From Intestinimonas aquisgranensis (lineage in GTDB: Bacteria > Bacillota > Clostridia > Oscillospirales > Oscillospiraceae), in the NCBI GenBank assembly GCA_020687605.1, contig JAJEQY010000001.1, positions 56,636 through 120,635 of the forward strand: a stretch of 64,000 bases of DNA, given 5' to 3'. Position 1 is the first letter of the stretch; every line of letters starts with the position of its first letter. The position numbers were made by a program, and so were the translations under genes. Shown piece after piece: positions 25,604 through 34,655 of this stretch. The notes below the pieces were generated by a model. It saw only the letters and a list, made by a program, of their open reading frames with translations, was not told where the DNA came from and searched no databases.

Positions 25604-27259
25604 TCATGCCAATTCCAAAGCAAACAGTGCTGCGCCCAGGGCGCCGTTGAGCTGAGCCTCATCGGAAATGTGCAGCGGCGCTCCTAAACGGCGCTGGATG
25701 GCCTCCGCCACACCCTTGTTCTTGGAAACGCCGCCCGTCATCATATAGGTGGGCTCCCCGCCCAGTCGCTTGCACAGGGCACAGGTCTTGGCCGCCACAG
25801 CCTCATTGAGGCCGTGGATGATGTCGGCGGTACTCTTATTCTGGGCGATGAGGGAGACTACCTCAGACTCAGCGAAGACAGTACACATGCTTGAGATGGT
25901 GATGTCCTCTTTCCAGCTCAGGCCGGCGGTGCTCATCTCATCCAGTGAGAGCTCCAGAGTTCGGGCCATAAGCTCCAGGAAACGGCCTGTTCCGGCAGCA
26001 CACTTGTCATTCATGATGAAATTCACTACATTGCCGGTCTCGTCCACCCGGATGACCTTGCTGTCCTGACCGCCGATATCGATGATGGTGCGCACCGTGG
26101 GGTCCAGGAAAAAGGCGCCCTTGGCGTGACAGGTGATTTCGGTGATGGACTTGTCGCCCAGCTGGATGGCCGAACGGCCGTAGCCGGTAGTAACGGTAGC
26201 AGTGATGTCCTCCGGCTTTAGTCCGGCCTGGGCCAGGGCTGCCTCCATGGCCCGCTCCGCGCCCGCCGCGGCGCCGGCGCCGGTGGGCAGGATGACCTGG
26301 GCCACCAGGTGCTTGTCCTGGTCTAGAATGGCCACATCCGTACTGGTGGACCCGCTGTCGATCCCCGCAAAATATCCCTTCTTCACTTGTCCTCTCCCCT
26401 TCCTGGTCAGTGTGGCCTCCGGTGACAGGCTTTCTGCAAAGGCCTCCAGCCGGGTGCGAAGCTGCCCACTGCTCTGTACGGTATAGTCAGACTCCAGCTT
26501 CAGCAGCGGAACGCCGCAGTCTTTGCGGAGCTTGGAGTACTCGAAACCGTAGTAGTCACAGAACTTCACCGTGTGATAGATGATGCCACGCAGATCGGAC
26601 GACCGCCTCAAGCTCTCCCGACCGGTCACATCGGTCATACGCATGCAGGGGACCTGTTCCAGCAGAGCCTGGGCATAGGGCTCCATGAGCGCTTCCAGAT
26701 CCGTTTCATCCCCCTCCGGCGGCGGCACAAAGCGGTCATGGACACAGGTGTCGTTGCACACCGGCAAAGGCATGGACTCCGTCATGGTCTGAAAAAGCTT
26801 GTCCCCTACCCTGCCGCCCATGACACTGAGATAGGGACCCTGCGGCCGCTCTGAGAGGCGGAAGGCAGCCTGGAAGCGATTGGGATCAAAGGTCGTCCCT
26901 TTATAAGCGGCATAGGCCTCCGCCAGCCGCAGCAACTCTGCTTTTGTGCGAGCGGCGGCTTTGGGACCGCTGGTGTGGAGCATGTCCAGTAGGAACAGGA
27001 AGTCCATCTCGCCCCTGGCTGCCAGAATGTCGTAGACGCTGCGGATGGTGTCACAGCAGTTGACCAGCACCAGCTCCTTTACCTGACCGGAGAGGCAGGC
27101 CTCCAACACCGACTTGCCGAAGCCGCACAGGTTGGGATGCCCCATCTGGTCGCTGAGGGAAAAATTGTCCGGCATCTCATCCAAAACCTGACAGGTGTCT
27201 CCCAAAGCTTCCAGCAGCTCAACCGGGGTATATTTACAAATATAATATGTGGTGCTCAT
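25604..27259 (-). CDS. 2-hydroxyacyl-CoA dehydratase activase fused to a dehydratase-like domain
   Basis: A 551-residue two-part protein. Residues 1 to about 280 resemble the subunit D (HgdB) family of 2-hydroxyacyl-CoA dehydratases. From about 295 to the end lies the ASKHA ATPase activator: GIDSGSTSTDVAI for ATP, DIGGQDSKVI, NDKCAAGTGRFLE and SSMCTVFAESEV, the last two carrying the cysteines that bind the shared [4Fe-4S] cluster. In characterised systems the activator pumps a low-potential electron into the dehydratase, driven by ATP. The start overlaps the partner gene by four bases. The substrate is unknown; the set resembles YjiL/YjiM proteins more than the classical HgdABC. Confidence 0.82.
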   Translation of the reverse strand: MSTTYYICKYTPVELLEALGDTCQVLDEMPDNFSLSDQMGHPNLCGFGKSVLEACLSGQVKELVLVNCCDTIRSVYDILAARGEMDFLFLLDMLHTSGPKAAARTKAELLRLAEAYAAYKGTTFDPNRFQAAFRLSERPQGPYLSVMGGRVGDKLFQTMTESMPLPVCNDTCVHDRFVPPPEGDETDLEALMEPYAQALLEQVPCMRMTDVTGRESLRRSSDLRGIIYHTVKFCDYYGFEYSKLRKDCGVPLLKLESDYTVQSSGQLRTRLEAFAESLSPEATLTRKGRGQVKKGYFAGIDSGSTSTDVAILDQDKHLVAQVILPTGAGAAAGAERAMEAALAQAGLKPEDITATVTTGYGRSAIQLGDKSITEITCHAKGAFFLDPTVRTIIDIGGQDSKVIRVDETGNVVNFIMNDKCAAGTGRFLELMARTLELSLDEMSTAGLSWKEDITISSMCTVFAESEVVSLIAQNKSTADIIHGLNEAVAAKTCALCKRLGGEPTYMMTGGVSKNKGVAEAIQRRLGAPLHISDEAQLNGALGAALFALELA

Positions 27260-28539
27260 TCCTTGGACCTCCCCCCTGCTTTGAGCATCTCAACAAAGGC
27301 CTCCATACGAGTGGCAAGCTGTCCCTCGCCGCCGTGGCTGCGGTCACAGCCATCTCCGTCCAGTACCAGGCAAGGGATGCCGGCGTCCTCAAAGCGCCGT
27401 TTGGCCAGCTGAGCACCGCCCAGGGTGTGCTTACAGCCCCAGTGACAGAACCATACGGCACCATCCGCCTTTACCTGACGAGCGGCATCGATGCCCCGCT
27501 GGATGCGCCGCTCCACAGGGCCATTGAAGGCGGAATAGACCACACGTTGAGCCATAGCCCGGTAGGGATCATCGTCCATGAGCCCCTTCAGCAGGCCCTC
27601 AAAGCACATGTCACAGGCCACCACCTGAACCTGGCGGTTGTAGTCGGTAACCTGGCGCAGGGGCTGTACCCAGAAGGGAGTGGTGTGCATCCACACCAGC
27701 CGTACCCCTTCCGCAGAAGGCGCCTTCTCCGCCTCCTGGATGCACCGGCGAGTATAGGCTTCAGTCTCTGGGGTACCCAGCAGAGTGTGGAGGGCAAAGG
27801 CAGAAAACATCTCGCCGGTGAGCTCCCCAATCAGCAGCTTGTCCGCACGCAGGGTCATGTAGCGGTCAAACTGCTCCATGCTCCGCTGGCTCCGAGCCAC
27901 GGCGGCCCGAAGCTCCTCTTCCTTCAGATGCTGGCCTGTCTCCGTCTCCATGAAGCGGACCATCTCCCGGAGCTGGTCCGCTACATAGTCCACTGCCTGT
28001 TCGTCGGTCTCGTAGGGCACGTCCACCACGAACTGGGGGACCTGGAAGTACTCCGCCAGGCGACGGAAGGTAAGCATATTGGCATCACAGGCCAGGGTTG
28101 TGTTCAAAATGAACCGGGGCTTTGGCATAAGCCCCTTCTCCGCTGCACCGATGAAGATCCGGTGGTAGGAGCAAAAGGTGTCCGGCAGGCCCTGGCTCTC
28201 GGCGTACTGCAAAAAGGACTGCTCAGCCTGGGTGCCAGACAAAAAGCAGCCCAGCCCCTCACAGGAGTATGGATAGAGCCCCATGACCTGCAAGGGCTCG
28301 CAGGGCAGGAACAGGCTGGCCATAGCGGAGCGTTCCGGGTGGACCAAGGGCAGTGTCATGGCCCGCATGGTCTGAGCCGCCACTATCCGGGCGGCGGGGC
28401 TGTTCTTCAGACGGGGATCATGACGAATCTGCAGCTCTTTGGCCCGGTAACCCCTGGCCAGCCAGCGCCTGGCCTTATCAGGGTCCTCCTCACAGGTCTC
28501 CTGTACCCAGGCTCCAAATGACGTTACAATATCTCTCAT
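27256..28539 (-). CDS. 2-hydroxyacyl-CoA dehydratase subunit (HgdB family)
   Basis: A 427-residue protein of the subunit D family (PF06050). Candidate cluster cysteines are in FLPCEPL, YSCEGLGCFL, FCSYHRI, DMCFEG and the CHWGCKH motif, which is typical of this family. Its start has AGGAGG upstream, and it is translationally coupled to the activase fusion gene. Together they probably form an oxygen-sensitive electron-transfer system acting on a CoA thioester or on a non-CoA substrate as suggested for YjiM. No CoA transferase or acyl-CoA dehydrogenase lies nearby, so a fermentative pathway cannot be assigned. Confidence 0.85.
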   Translation of the reverse strand: MRDIVTSFGAWVQETCEEDPDKARRWLARGYRAKELQIRHDPRLKNSPAARIVAAQTMRAMTLPLVHPERSAMASLFLPCEPLQVMGLYPYSCEGLGCFLSGTQAEQSFLQYAESQGLPDTFCSYHRIFIGAAEKGLMPKPRFILNTTLACDANMLTFRRLAEYFQVPQFVVDVPYETDEQAVDYVADQLREMVRFMETETGQHLKEEELRAAVARSQRSMEQFDRYMTLRADKLLIGELTGEMFSAFALHTLLGTPETEAYTRRCIQEAEKAPSAEGVRLVWMHTTPFWVQPLRQVTDYNRQVQVVACDMCFEGLLKGLMDDDPYRAMAQRVVYSAFNGPVERRIQRGIDAARQVKADGAVWFCHWGCKHTLGGAQLAKRRFEDAGIPCLVLDGDGCDRSHGGEGQLATRMEAFVEMLKAGGRSKE

Positions 28540-28563
28540 AAACTTCCTCCCGATTACAATCCC

Positions 28564-29445
28564 TTAGGGCTTGCAAATACCGCAGGGAGTGTATCCCTGA
28601 TCCAGAAGCTCCTGCCGGTCTCCAACGTAGTCCTGACGATTACTGGGGGACATATCCTCCAAGCTGGAGCAGGTGGGCAAATGGAACTTTCCGGAGTTGG
28701 TATTGATGACATAGGCGGTACCCTCACTTGCGTTCGTGGTCTCCTGAGGCTGGTCATCCTCCTCCAGCCAGCTATCACCGGTGGCGTAATCGATGACAAT
28801 CCCAGGCTGAACGTTGTAGGAGTAGACGCAGAAGCAGATGCCCTCGCCCCCGTCCTCCACACTCAGGCCCTCCATGAGGACGCCCCGCGCCACCAGCTCA
28901 TCCTCCTGAAAGATAGGGGTCACCCGATAGAGCACATGGTTTTCGGTCTCCTTGACGTAGTCGGCCACTTGGTTCTCGAAGGGCAGCATACCGTCAACGT
29001 TCAGATAACGGGTGCCGGTAATGAGGTTCTTTTCGTTGGCGTTCTCCCCGGTGAGCTGGAAACCAATGAGATGACAACGATTGTAAAGGTATTTCCCATC
29101 CACAATGTCATACTTGACGGTCTGCCAGCCGGAGGGCTTCACCTGGCCGATGCTCCCCCTGTCCTCCGTGGGCATCAGGTCGATCCCCACATTGGCCCAG
29201 GCCACACCGCAGCGGCCCAGTGCGTCCAAATCGCTGTAAGTCTCATAGGAGTTGGTGGTCATATCCTCCTGAGTGAAGAAGGGCTCGTTGTTATTGATTG
29301 TCACGTAGGGTTCGCCGCTGTAGGCGGGCAGGTCATCCAGGGAGTAAGACGCCGAAGAAGTGGAAGGCGATATCCCTTCACATCCGCTGAGCAGCAATGT
29401 ACAAAACAGCGTTATTGTAAGCAGGAAGGCTTGGATTCGTTTCAT
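28564..29445 (-). CDS. EndA-like non-specific nuclease lipoprotein
   Basis: A 293-residue secreted nuclease. LLLSGC at the end of the signal peptide is a lipobox, so the mature protein should be anchored to the outer face of the membrane. The core NRCHLIGFQLTGENANEKNLITGTR matches the DNA/RNA non-specific endonuclease family (EndA type), with the histidine as general base and NEKN for metal binding. The last 50 residues (IPNSGK-like FHLPTCSSLEDM, then CGICKP) resemble the small Ada-type zinc-binding domain. Related enzymes degrade DNA for uptake or nutrition. Coupled by a four-base overlap to the gene upstream. Confidence 0.88.
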   Translation of the reverse strand: MKRIQAFLLTITLFCTLLLSGCEGISPSTSSASYSLDDLPAYSGEPYVTINNNEPFFTQEDMTTNSYETYSDLDALGRCGVAWANVGIDLMPTEDRGSIGQVKPSGWQTVKYDIVDGKYLYNRCHLIGFQLTGENANEKNLITGTRYLNVDGMLPFENQVADYVKETENHVLYRVTPIFQEDELVARGVLMEGLSVEDGGEGICFCVYSYNVQPGIVIDYATGDSWLEEDDQPQETTNASEGTAYVINTNSGKFHLPTCSSLEDMSPSNRQDYVGDRQELLDQGYTPCGICKP

Positions 29446-29849
29446 CGCTGGTAAACCTCTTTCGTGATTTTTTCATGGGAGTGGCCGGAGAAATCGCAGC
29501 TGGAAACAAGCCGGAATGCTGAGTCCAGGTCCAGATCCAGCCACTGGTCGGCGGGATAGACCCTGTCCCACCGGTAGAGCACTAGCTTCTCGATTCGTTC
29601 CAGGCTGGGGGCCAGAGGTGGAAACTCCACAAAACAGAGGGCTCCCTCCTCGGCCTCGCGCAGAGGTGCCTCGGACACCCGGGGCACAGCCTCCGGTTCG
29701 GTAAACTGCCGGGATGAATAGGGAGTCATCCAGATCGGTTTTCCGGCAGCCATGGTCAAAATATCCGCCCGCACCACCTGGTCAAGGCTCTGCCGGCGCT
29801 GATGAAAGGACATCCCGTTCTTCTTGTCCGTGCACAGGAACACGATCAT
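29442..29849 (-). CDS. Conserved hypothetical protein upstream of the nuclease
   Basis: A 135-residue soluble protein of unknown function. It begins MIVFLCTDKKNGMSFHQRRQ and contains GKPIWMTPYSSRQF. No signal peptide is present. I have the impression that similar short proteins are common in Clostridia next to nuclease lipoproteins, but cannot name a domain. The start was moved to 29849, where AAGGGGGCG lies upstream; the longer frame to 29918 runs into the ligA terminator. It overlaps the nuclease gene by four bases. Confidence 0.7.
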   Translation of the reverse strand: MIVFLCTDKKNGMSFHQRRQSLDQVVRADILTMAAGKPIWMTPYSSRQFTEPEAVPRVSEAPLREAEEGALCFVEFPPLAPSLERIEKLVLYRWDRVYPADQWLDLDLDSAFRLVSSCDFSGHSHEKITKEVYQR

Positions 29850-29877
29850 GTAAAACGCCCCCTTTGGTTCAAAACAG

Positions 29878-29918
29878 AAAAAATGCATGGGGCGTGTCTC
29901 AACTGAGACACGCCCCAT
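29878..29918 (-). terminator. Terminator after ligA
   Basis: Perfect 14-bp stem ATGGGGCGTGTCTC / GAGACACGCCCCAT with a four-base loop. On the minus strand it is followed by GC and six T residues. Confidence 0.92.
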
Positions 29919-29933
29919 AGGGCTGTGACTGCG

Positions 29934-31922
29934 TCAGGTAGCGCTCCCCTCCAGCAGGCTTAGAAGTTCAGCCTCTGTGAGCACGGGAATGCCCAGCTCA
30001 ACGGCCTTTTGGAGCTTGGAGCCGGCAGCCTCGCCCACCACCACGTAGCTGGTCTTCTTGGACACAGAGCCGGACACCTTTCCCCCCTGAGCCTCAATGA
30101 GCTCCGTGGCCTCCTTGCGGCCCAGGTGCTCCAGCGTGCCAGTGAGGACAAAGGTCTTGCCCGCCAGGGTCTCCCCTACCGGCGCCTCGGTGCTGTCAAA
30201 GGACACACCGGCCTCCCGGAGGGTTTCGATGAGGTGGCGGCTCTGGGGGCTCTGGAACCACTCCAGCAGACTCTGGGCCGTGATGGCACCGATATCAGGC
30301 ACAGCGGTGAGGGTCTCAGCATCGGCGGCCATGAGGGTGTCCAAAGTGCCAAACCGGGCGGCCAGCACCTTTCCCGCCTTCTGTCCCACCTGACGGATGC
30401 CGAAAGCAAAAAGTAGGCGTCCCAGGCCGGCGGATTTAGATTTTTCAATGGCGGCGATCAGGTTCTCAGCGCTCTTCTTGCCCATGCGCTCCAGCTGTTC
30501 CACGTCCTCCACCTTCAGATGGTAGAGGTCGCCGGGACCCTTCACCAGACCGGCCCCCACCAGCGCCTCCACCACGGCAGGCCCCAGATGCTCGATATCC
30601 ATAGCGTCCCGGCTGGCGAAGTGGACCAAATGGCGCAGACGCTGAGCGGGGCACTCCGCACCAGTGCAGCGGATGTGGGCGCCATCCTCATCCCGTTCCA
30701 CCGGCGCGCCGCAGACAGGACAGGTCTTAGGCAGGAAATAGGGCTCAGTGCCATCTGGGCGCTTCTCTTTGATCACAGAGACGATCTCCGGAATGATCTC
30801 CCCCGCCTTTTGGACCAGCACCGTATCACCGATGCGGATATCCTTCTCCGTGATGAAATCCTGGTTGTGGAGTGTGGCGTTGGTGACGGTGGTACCTGCA
30901 AGGCGGACCGGCTTTACAACCGCCTTGGGCGTAAGGACACCCGTCCGGCCCACCTGAACCACAATGTCCTCCACCACGCTCTCCCTCTGTTCCGGAGGAT
31001 ATTTGAAGGCAGCGGCCCACCGGGGGAATTTTGCTGTGGACCCCAGGCGTTCACGGTCCGAAAGATTGTTGACCTTTACGACCGCTCCATCGATATCAAA
31101 AGGATACCCCTCGCGCTCATCGCCCATACGACGAATGAGCTCTCCCACACCGGCGATATCAGAACAGCTCATATGAGGAATAACCTTGAAGCGCTGGCTC
31201 ACCAGATAGTCCAGGGACTCACTGTGGGTGGTAAAGGTGCGCCCTTCCGCCCACTGGACATTAAAAATCCGAATATCCAGCCGGCGCTGGGCGGCAATCT
31301 TGGGATCGTGCTGGCGCAGGGAACCGGCAGCAGCGTTCCGTGGATTGGCAAAGAGAGGCTTTCCCTGGAGTTCTGCTTCAGCGTTCAGGTCTTCAAAGAC
31401 CTGTTTGGGCATGAAGACCTCGCCGCGCACGATGAGCGAAGGCAGAGCCTCCGGCAGGCGCAGAGGGATAGAACGGATTGTCTTGAGGTTCTCTGTCACA
31501 TCCTCTCCCACAAGGCCGTCGCCCCGGGTAGCGCCGCGTACAAAGACGCCGTTTTCATATTCCAGAGCCACAGACAGGCCGTCCACTTTGGGTTCCACGT
31601 CGTATTCCACCCCGTCTGGCAGAGCTTCCCGCACCCGCTGGTCGAATTCACCCAATTCCTCCAGGGAGAAGACGTCCTGAAGGCTCTCCAGCGGCACCCG
31701 GTGGACCACTTCGTCAAAGCCCTCGGCCACCTTACCTCCCACCCGCTGTGTGGGAGAATCCGGACTGGCCAGCTCCGGATGGGCGGCCTCCAGCTCCTCC
31801 AAACGACGGAGTTTGTGGTCGAAGTCGTAATCGCTCATGGCGGGGTTGTCCAATACGTAGTATTCATAGTTGGCCTGCTCCAGCTCATGGCGCAGGTCCT
31901 GGATTTCTTGAATCTCATCCAC
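29934..31922 (-). CDS. ligA: NAD-dependent DNA ligase
   Basis: Seals nicks during replication and repair using NAD. It has 662 residues, full length. Domains in order: Ia, the adenylation domain with PKVDG (active-site K112), OB fold, a zinc finger (CPVCGAPVERDED then CTGAEC), helix-hairpin-helix repeats, and a C-terminal BRCT domain (from about 585, GKTFVLTGTLEHLGRKEA). The start is GTG at 31922, with AGGTGTGAT upstream. It lies 8 bases after the VanZ-family gene, so both are probably cotranscribed. Confidence 0.95.
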   Translation of the reverse strand: MDEIQEIQDLRHELEQANYEYYVLDNPAMSDYDFDHKLRRLEELEAAHPELASPDSPTQRVGGKVAEGFDEVVHRVPLESLQDVFSLEELGEFDQRVREALPDGVEYDVEPKVDGLSVALEYENGVFVRGATRGDGLVGEDVTENLKTIRSIPLRLPEALPSLIVRGEVFMPKQVFEDLNAEAELQGKPLFANPRNAAAGSLRQHDPKIAAQRRLDIRIFNVQWAEGRTFTTHSESLDYLVSQRFKVIPHMSCSDIAGVGELIRRMGDEREGYPFDIDGAVVKVNNLSDRERLGSTAKFPRWAAAFKYPPEQRESVVEDIVVQVGRTGVLTPKAVVKPVRLAGTTVTNATLHNQDFITEKDIRIGDTVLVQKAGEIIPEIVSVIKEKRPDGTEPYFLPKTCPVCGAPVERDEDGAHIRCTGAECPAQRLRHLVHFASRDAMDIEHLGPAVVEALVGAGLVKGPGDLYHLKVEDVEQLERMGKKSAENLIAAIEKSKSAGLGRLLFAFGIRQVGQKAGKVLAARFGTLDTLMAADAETLTAVPDIGAITAQSLLEWFQSPQSRHLIETLREAGVSFDSTEAPVGETLAGKTFVLTGTLEHLGRKEATELIEAQGGKVSGSVSKKTSYVVVGEAAGSKLQKAVELGIPVLTEAELLSLLEGSAT

Positions 31923-31929
31923 GAAAGGA

Positions 31930-32601
31930 TCACACCTTTACACAAGTGAATTTTGCGGTAAAACCGGGGACGGTAGTACGCAGAAGCCAGTACAGAAGGT
32001 AGCCGGCAACGGCGCCCACCGTGTTGAGGATCAGGTCATCCAGATCCGTGCCCCGGTCGATGAACAGTTGGATGGTCTCGATGCTCAGAGAGGCCAGAAA
32101 GCCAACCAGTGTGGAGCGCCACAGATTCCCACGCCGCCAGAGCAGGGCGGTGAAAAAGCCGATGGGCAGGAACATCCCGACATTCCCCAGGAAAAGAAAG
32201 GCGCTCCAATAGCTGTGAAAGTGGTAAGCGATGCCCCCGGGAAAGGGGGTCAGCAGCCGCGGCAGTTCCTCCGGGAGGTGCTGGAGTCGGGGCATTAGGT
32301 CCTCCATAGTGGGATAGAAACTCCAGAAGGTGGTCCCCTCCGGCCAGCGGTCGGGTTCCAGCACGTAACTCCACAGGTTGGAGGGAAAGACAGTCAAGGC
32401 GGCCAGTCCAGTGCAGAAAAGTACAAAGATCAGAAGCGTTCCCTCCCGCAGCGCCGGACTTTTTAAGCCAATCTGTGCCAGACGGCGGCGGCGAATGGGA
32501 AACAGAACAAAAAACAGGATAGCCCCCACAAAAGCGCAGGGCAGCATCTGGACCACGTAGCGGAGTACATCGCCTGCCGCTTCTTCCAAAAGAGACCACA
32601 T
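31930..32601 (-). CDS. VanZ-family membrane protein
   Basis: A 223-residue integral membrane protein with about five hydrophobic segments. The VanZ-type core is FLGNVGMFLPIGFFTALLW followed by ETIQLFIDRGTDLDDLILNTVGA, which is the family signature. VanZ relatives give low-level resistance to teicoplanin or lipoglycopeptides in some hosts, but most chromosomal copies have no known role. There is no van cluster here. The ATG at 32601 follows GGGAGGG; a GTG three bases earlier is also possible. The longer frame up to 32733 has no support. Confidence 0.82.
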   Translation of the reverse strand: MWSLLEEAAGDVLRYVVQMLPCAFVGAILFFVLFPIRRRRLAQIGLKSPALREGTLLIFVLFCTGLAALTVFPSNLWSYVLEPDRWPEGTTFWSFYPTMEDLMPRLQHLPEELPRLLTPFPGGIAYHFHSYWSAFLFLGNVGMFLPIGFFTALLWRRGNLWRSTLVGFLASLSIETIQLFIDRGTDLDDLILNTVGAVAGYLLYWLLRTTVPGFTAKFTCVKV

Positions 32602-32668
32602 CACATTGTTCCCTCCCACGTTTTTTCTCATTCTAACACATGGGAGAGGACTCTTTTTTAAAAAAAAC

Positions 32669-33352
32669 TTACGATCCCTCGCTATCCTGAAGGGTCGGGA
32701 GCTCCACATAGGTATCCGGGACGCTGCCCACAATAATGGTTTCGGCCACGGGGACCTGAGCGCTGATCTCAGCGGGCAGGTCGCCTCCGGGCAGCAAGAT
32801 ATCCACGGAGACAGTCACCTCCAGCAGGATCTGATGCCGCGTTTGGTTGATACCCGCGTCGGAGAACTGGCTCTGAAACACAGCATGGGCGGAACCCACA
32901 GTCATCACATCCACGGGCAGTTCAAAGCCCCGCCCGGAAAAAAAGTTGATCCCTGTCAGGTTACCAACCGGGATGGACAGACTCTGGGTATCGATCTGGC
33001 CGATCGCCGCCACTGCGTCACTCAGAATACTGGTGCGCAGGTCGTTCAGCGCTGCCATATTACTGGTGAGGGCAGTAATATGGCCGGTCTCGTCCTTTTC
33101 CACAGTGATGAGGTCACTGTAGCTGATCTCCCTGGACTGAATCTCAGCCGTGACGGCACCATCCAGCAATTGAGTAACAGCATTGGTCACCTTGGCCTTT
33201 GCCATAGTCTCCACCACCGGTCGGAGCCGCAGTTCCAGGCTGAAAATGAATCCCACAGCCAGCAGGACGCCGAAAAGTCCGGCCAGCCAAAGGTCTCTCC
33301 CCTTCCGTCGGAGACGGCGGTAGCGAAATGGCCGGCCATGCCAAGCCCGCAT
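32669..33352 (-). CDS. yunB: Sporulation protein YunB
   Basis: A 227-residue protein with one N-terminal membrane segment (about 25-43) and an external domain. The family pattern is seen in GHITALTSNMAALNDLRTSI and in the later GINQTRHQILLEVTVSVDILLPG. YunB belongs to the SigE regulon in Bacillus and is needed for proper spore formation, though its biochemical role is unknown. The ATG at 33352 follows AGGAGGTGACTGCT at the right distance; a GTG at 33361 touches that site. Confidence 0.82.
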   Translation of the reverse strand: MRAWHGRPFRYRRLRRKGRDLWLAGLFGVLLAVGFIFSLELRLRPVVETMAKAKVTNAVTQLLDGAVTAEIQSREISYSDLITVEKDETGHITALTSNMAALNDLRTSILSDAVAAIGQIDTQSLSIPVGNLTGINFFSGRGFELPVDVMTVGSAHAVFQSQFSDAGINQTRHQILLEVTVSVDILLPGGDLPAEISAQVPVAETIIVGSVPDTYVELPTLQDSEGS

Positions 33353-33396
33353 AGCAGTCACCTCCTATGGCAACTCTATGCGGGCCATGGCTCGTA

Positions 33397-34647
33397 TCAG
33401 TCCTGCAAAAGCTCCTCTACTGCCAGGAGTACGCCGGCCTTGCCGCTCTCATAGGTTAGGCCGCCCTGAAGATAGACGGTGTAAGGCTCCCGCATGGGAG
33501 CGTCGGCGGATAGCTCGATGGAAGACCCCTGAATGAAGGCGCCCGCGGCCATGATGACCTGGGAGTCGTATCCGGGCATGTCCCAGGGCTCCGGCGTCAC
33601 GTAGGAGTCCACCGGAGCACCCTTCTGGATGCCGCGGCAGAAGCGTTTCACCGCTTCGGGGTTGCCAAGATGGATCATCTGGATGATGTCGTGCCGGACC
33701 GCCTGGGAGGAGGGTTCGGCCTCATAGCCCAGCAGCTCCATGATCCGGGCGGCAAAGACCGCCGTTTTTACCGCCTGAGCAGTAGTATGGGGGGCAAGGA
33801 AAAGTCCTTGATAGAGCAGGCGGTTGTTGCCCAGGGTAGAGCCACACTCCCGACCGATACCGGGGATAGTCATGCGGTAGGAGGCCTTTTCGATGAGGTC
33901 CTTCCGCCCGGCCATATAGCCACCGGTGGGGGCCAGACCGCCGCCGGGATTCTTGATGAGGGAGCCCACTACCAGGTCGGCTCCCACCTGGGTGGGCTCC
34001 AGGGTTTCCACAAACTCGCCGTAGCAGTTGTCCACCAGGATGTCCACGTTGGGGTTAGCGGCCTTGATGACACGGCACATCTCCCCGATCTCCGCCACGG
34101 ACAGGGATGACCGGGTGGCGTAGCCCTTGGAGCGCTGGATCATGACCACCTTCACGGTGGGGTCCTCCCGGACCACTCTGGCCATGCCCTCCAGGTCCGG
34201 CTTATCGTCAACCAATTCTACTTGCTTATAGTTGATTCCGTAATCTTTCAGCGATCCAAAGCCCTTGTCCGTGATACCGATAACGCCCTGAATCGTGTCG
34301 TAGGGTGCTCCCACAGCGTAGACCAAGGTATCCCCAGGCTTCAGTGCTCCATACAGGGCGCAGGAGATGGTGTGGGTGCCGTTGACAAAGCCGATACGGA
34401 CCAAGGCGTCCTCCGTGCCAAAAATGTCGGCGTAAATCTCCTCCAGCTTGTCCCGGCCCAGATCGTCGTAACCATAACCGGTGGTGCCAGCAAAGTAGGC
34501 TTCTGCTACACGGTGCTTCTGAAACGCCGCCAAGACCTTCTGCGTGTTTTCCTCCGCAATGGCATCGATACGGGCAAATTGCTCTCCCAGGTCAGCCTGA
34601 GCCTGCCGGCCCAAGGCTCGGACCCGGTCACTTATCTGTAATGGCAT
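33397..34647 (-). CDS. Methionine gamma-lyase-like PLP protein (aluminium resistance family)
   Basis: A 416-residue fold-type I PLP enzyme of the family once called aluminium resistance protein (PF06838). Seen: GYGYDDLGRDKLE near the N-terminus, RIGFVNGTHTISCALYGAL, RSKGYATRSSL, and a probable PLP lysine in LIKNPGGGLAPTGGY. Relatives are annotated as methionine gamma-lyase, but the activity of this branch is poorly tested. The ATG at 34647 was chosen because the longer frame would overlap the GNAT gene by 31 bases. Ribosome binding site AAAAGGAA is modest. Confidence 0.83.
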   Translation of the reverse strand: MPLQISDRVRALGRQAQADLGEQFARIDAIAEENTQKVLAAFQKHRVAEAYFAGTTGYGYDDLGRDKLEEIYADIFGTEDALVRIGFVNGTHTISCALYGALKPGDTLVYAVGAPYDTIQGVIGITDKGFGSLKDYGINYKQVELVDDKPDLEGMARVVREDPTVKVVMIQRSKGYATRSSLSVAEIGEMCRVIKAANPNVDILVDNCYGEFVETLEPTQVGADLVVGSLIKNPGGGLAPTGGYMAGRKDLIEKASYRMTIPGIGRECGSTLGNNRLLYQGLFLAPHTTAQAVKTAVFAARIMELLGYEAEPSSQAVRHDIIQMIHLGNPEAVKRFCRGIQKGAPVDSYVTPEPWDMPGYDSQVIMAAGAFIQGSSIELSADAPMREPYTVYLQGGLTYESGKAGVLLAVEELLQD

Positions 34648-34655
34648 ATTCCTTT

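Noticed and set aside
31930..32601. VanZ gene as part of a glycopeptide resistance cluster
   Set aside because: No vanH, vanA, vanX or regulatory pair nearby; the gene sits alone next to ligA.
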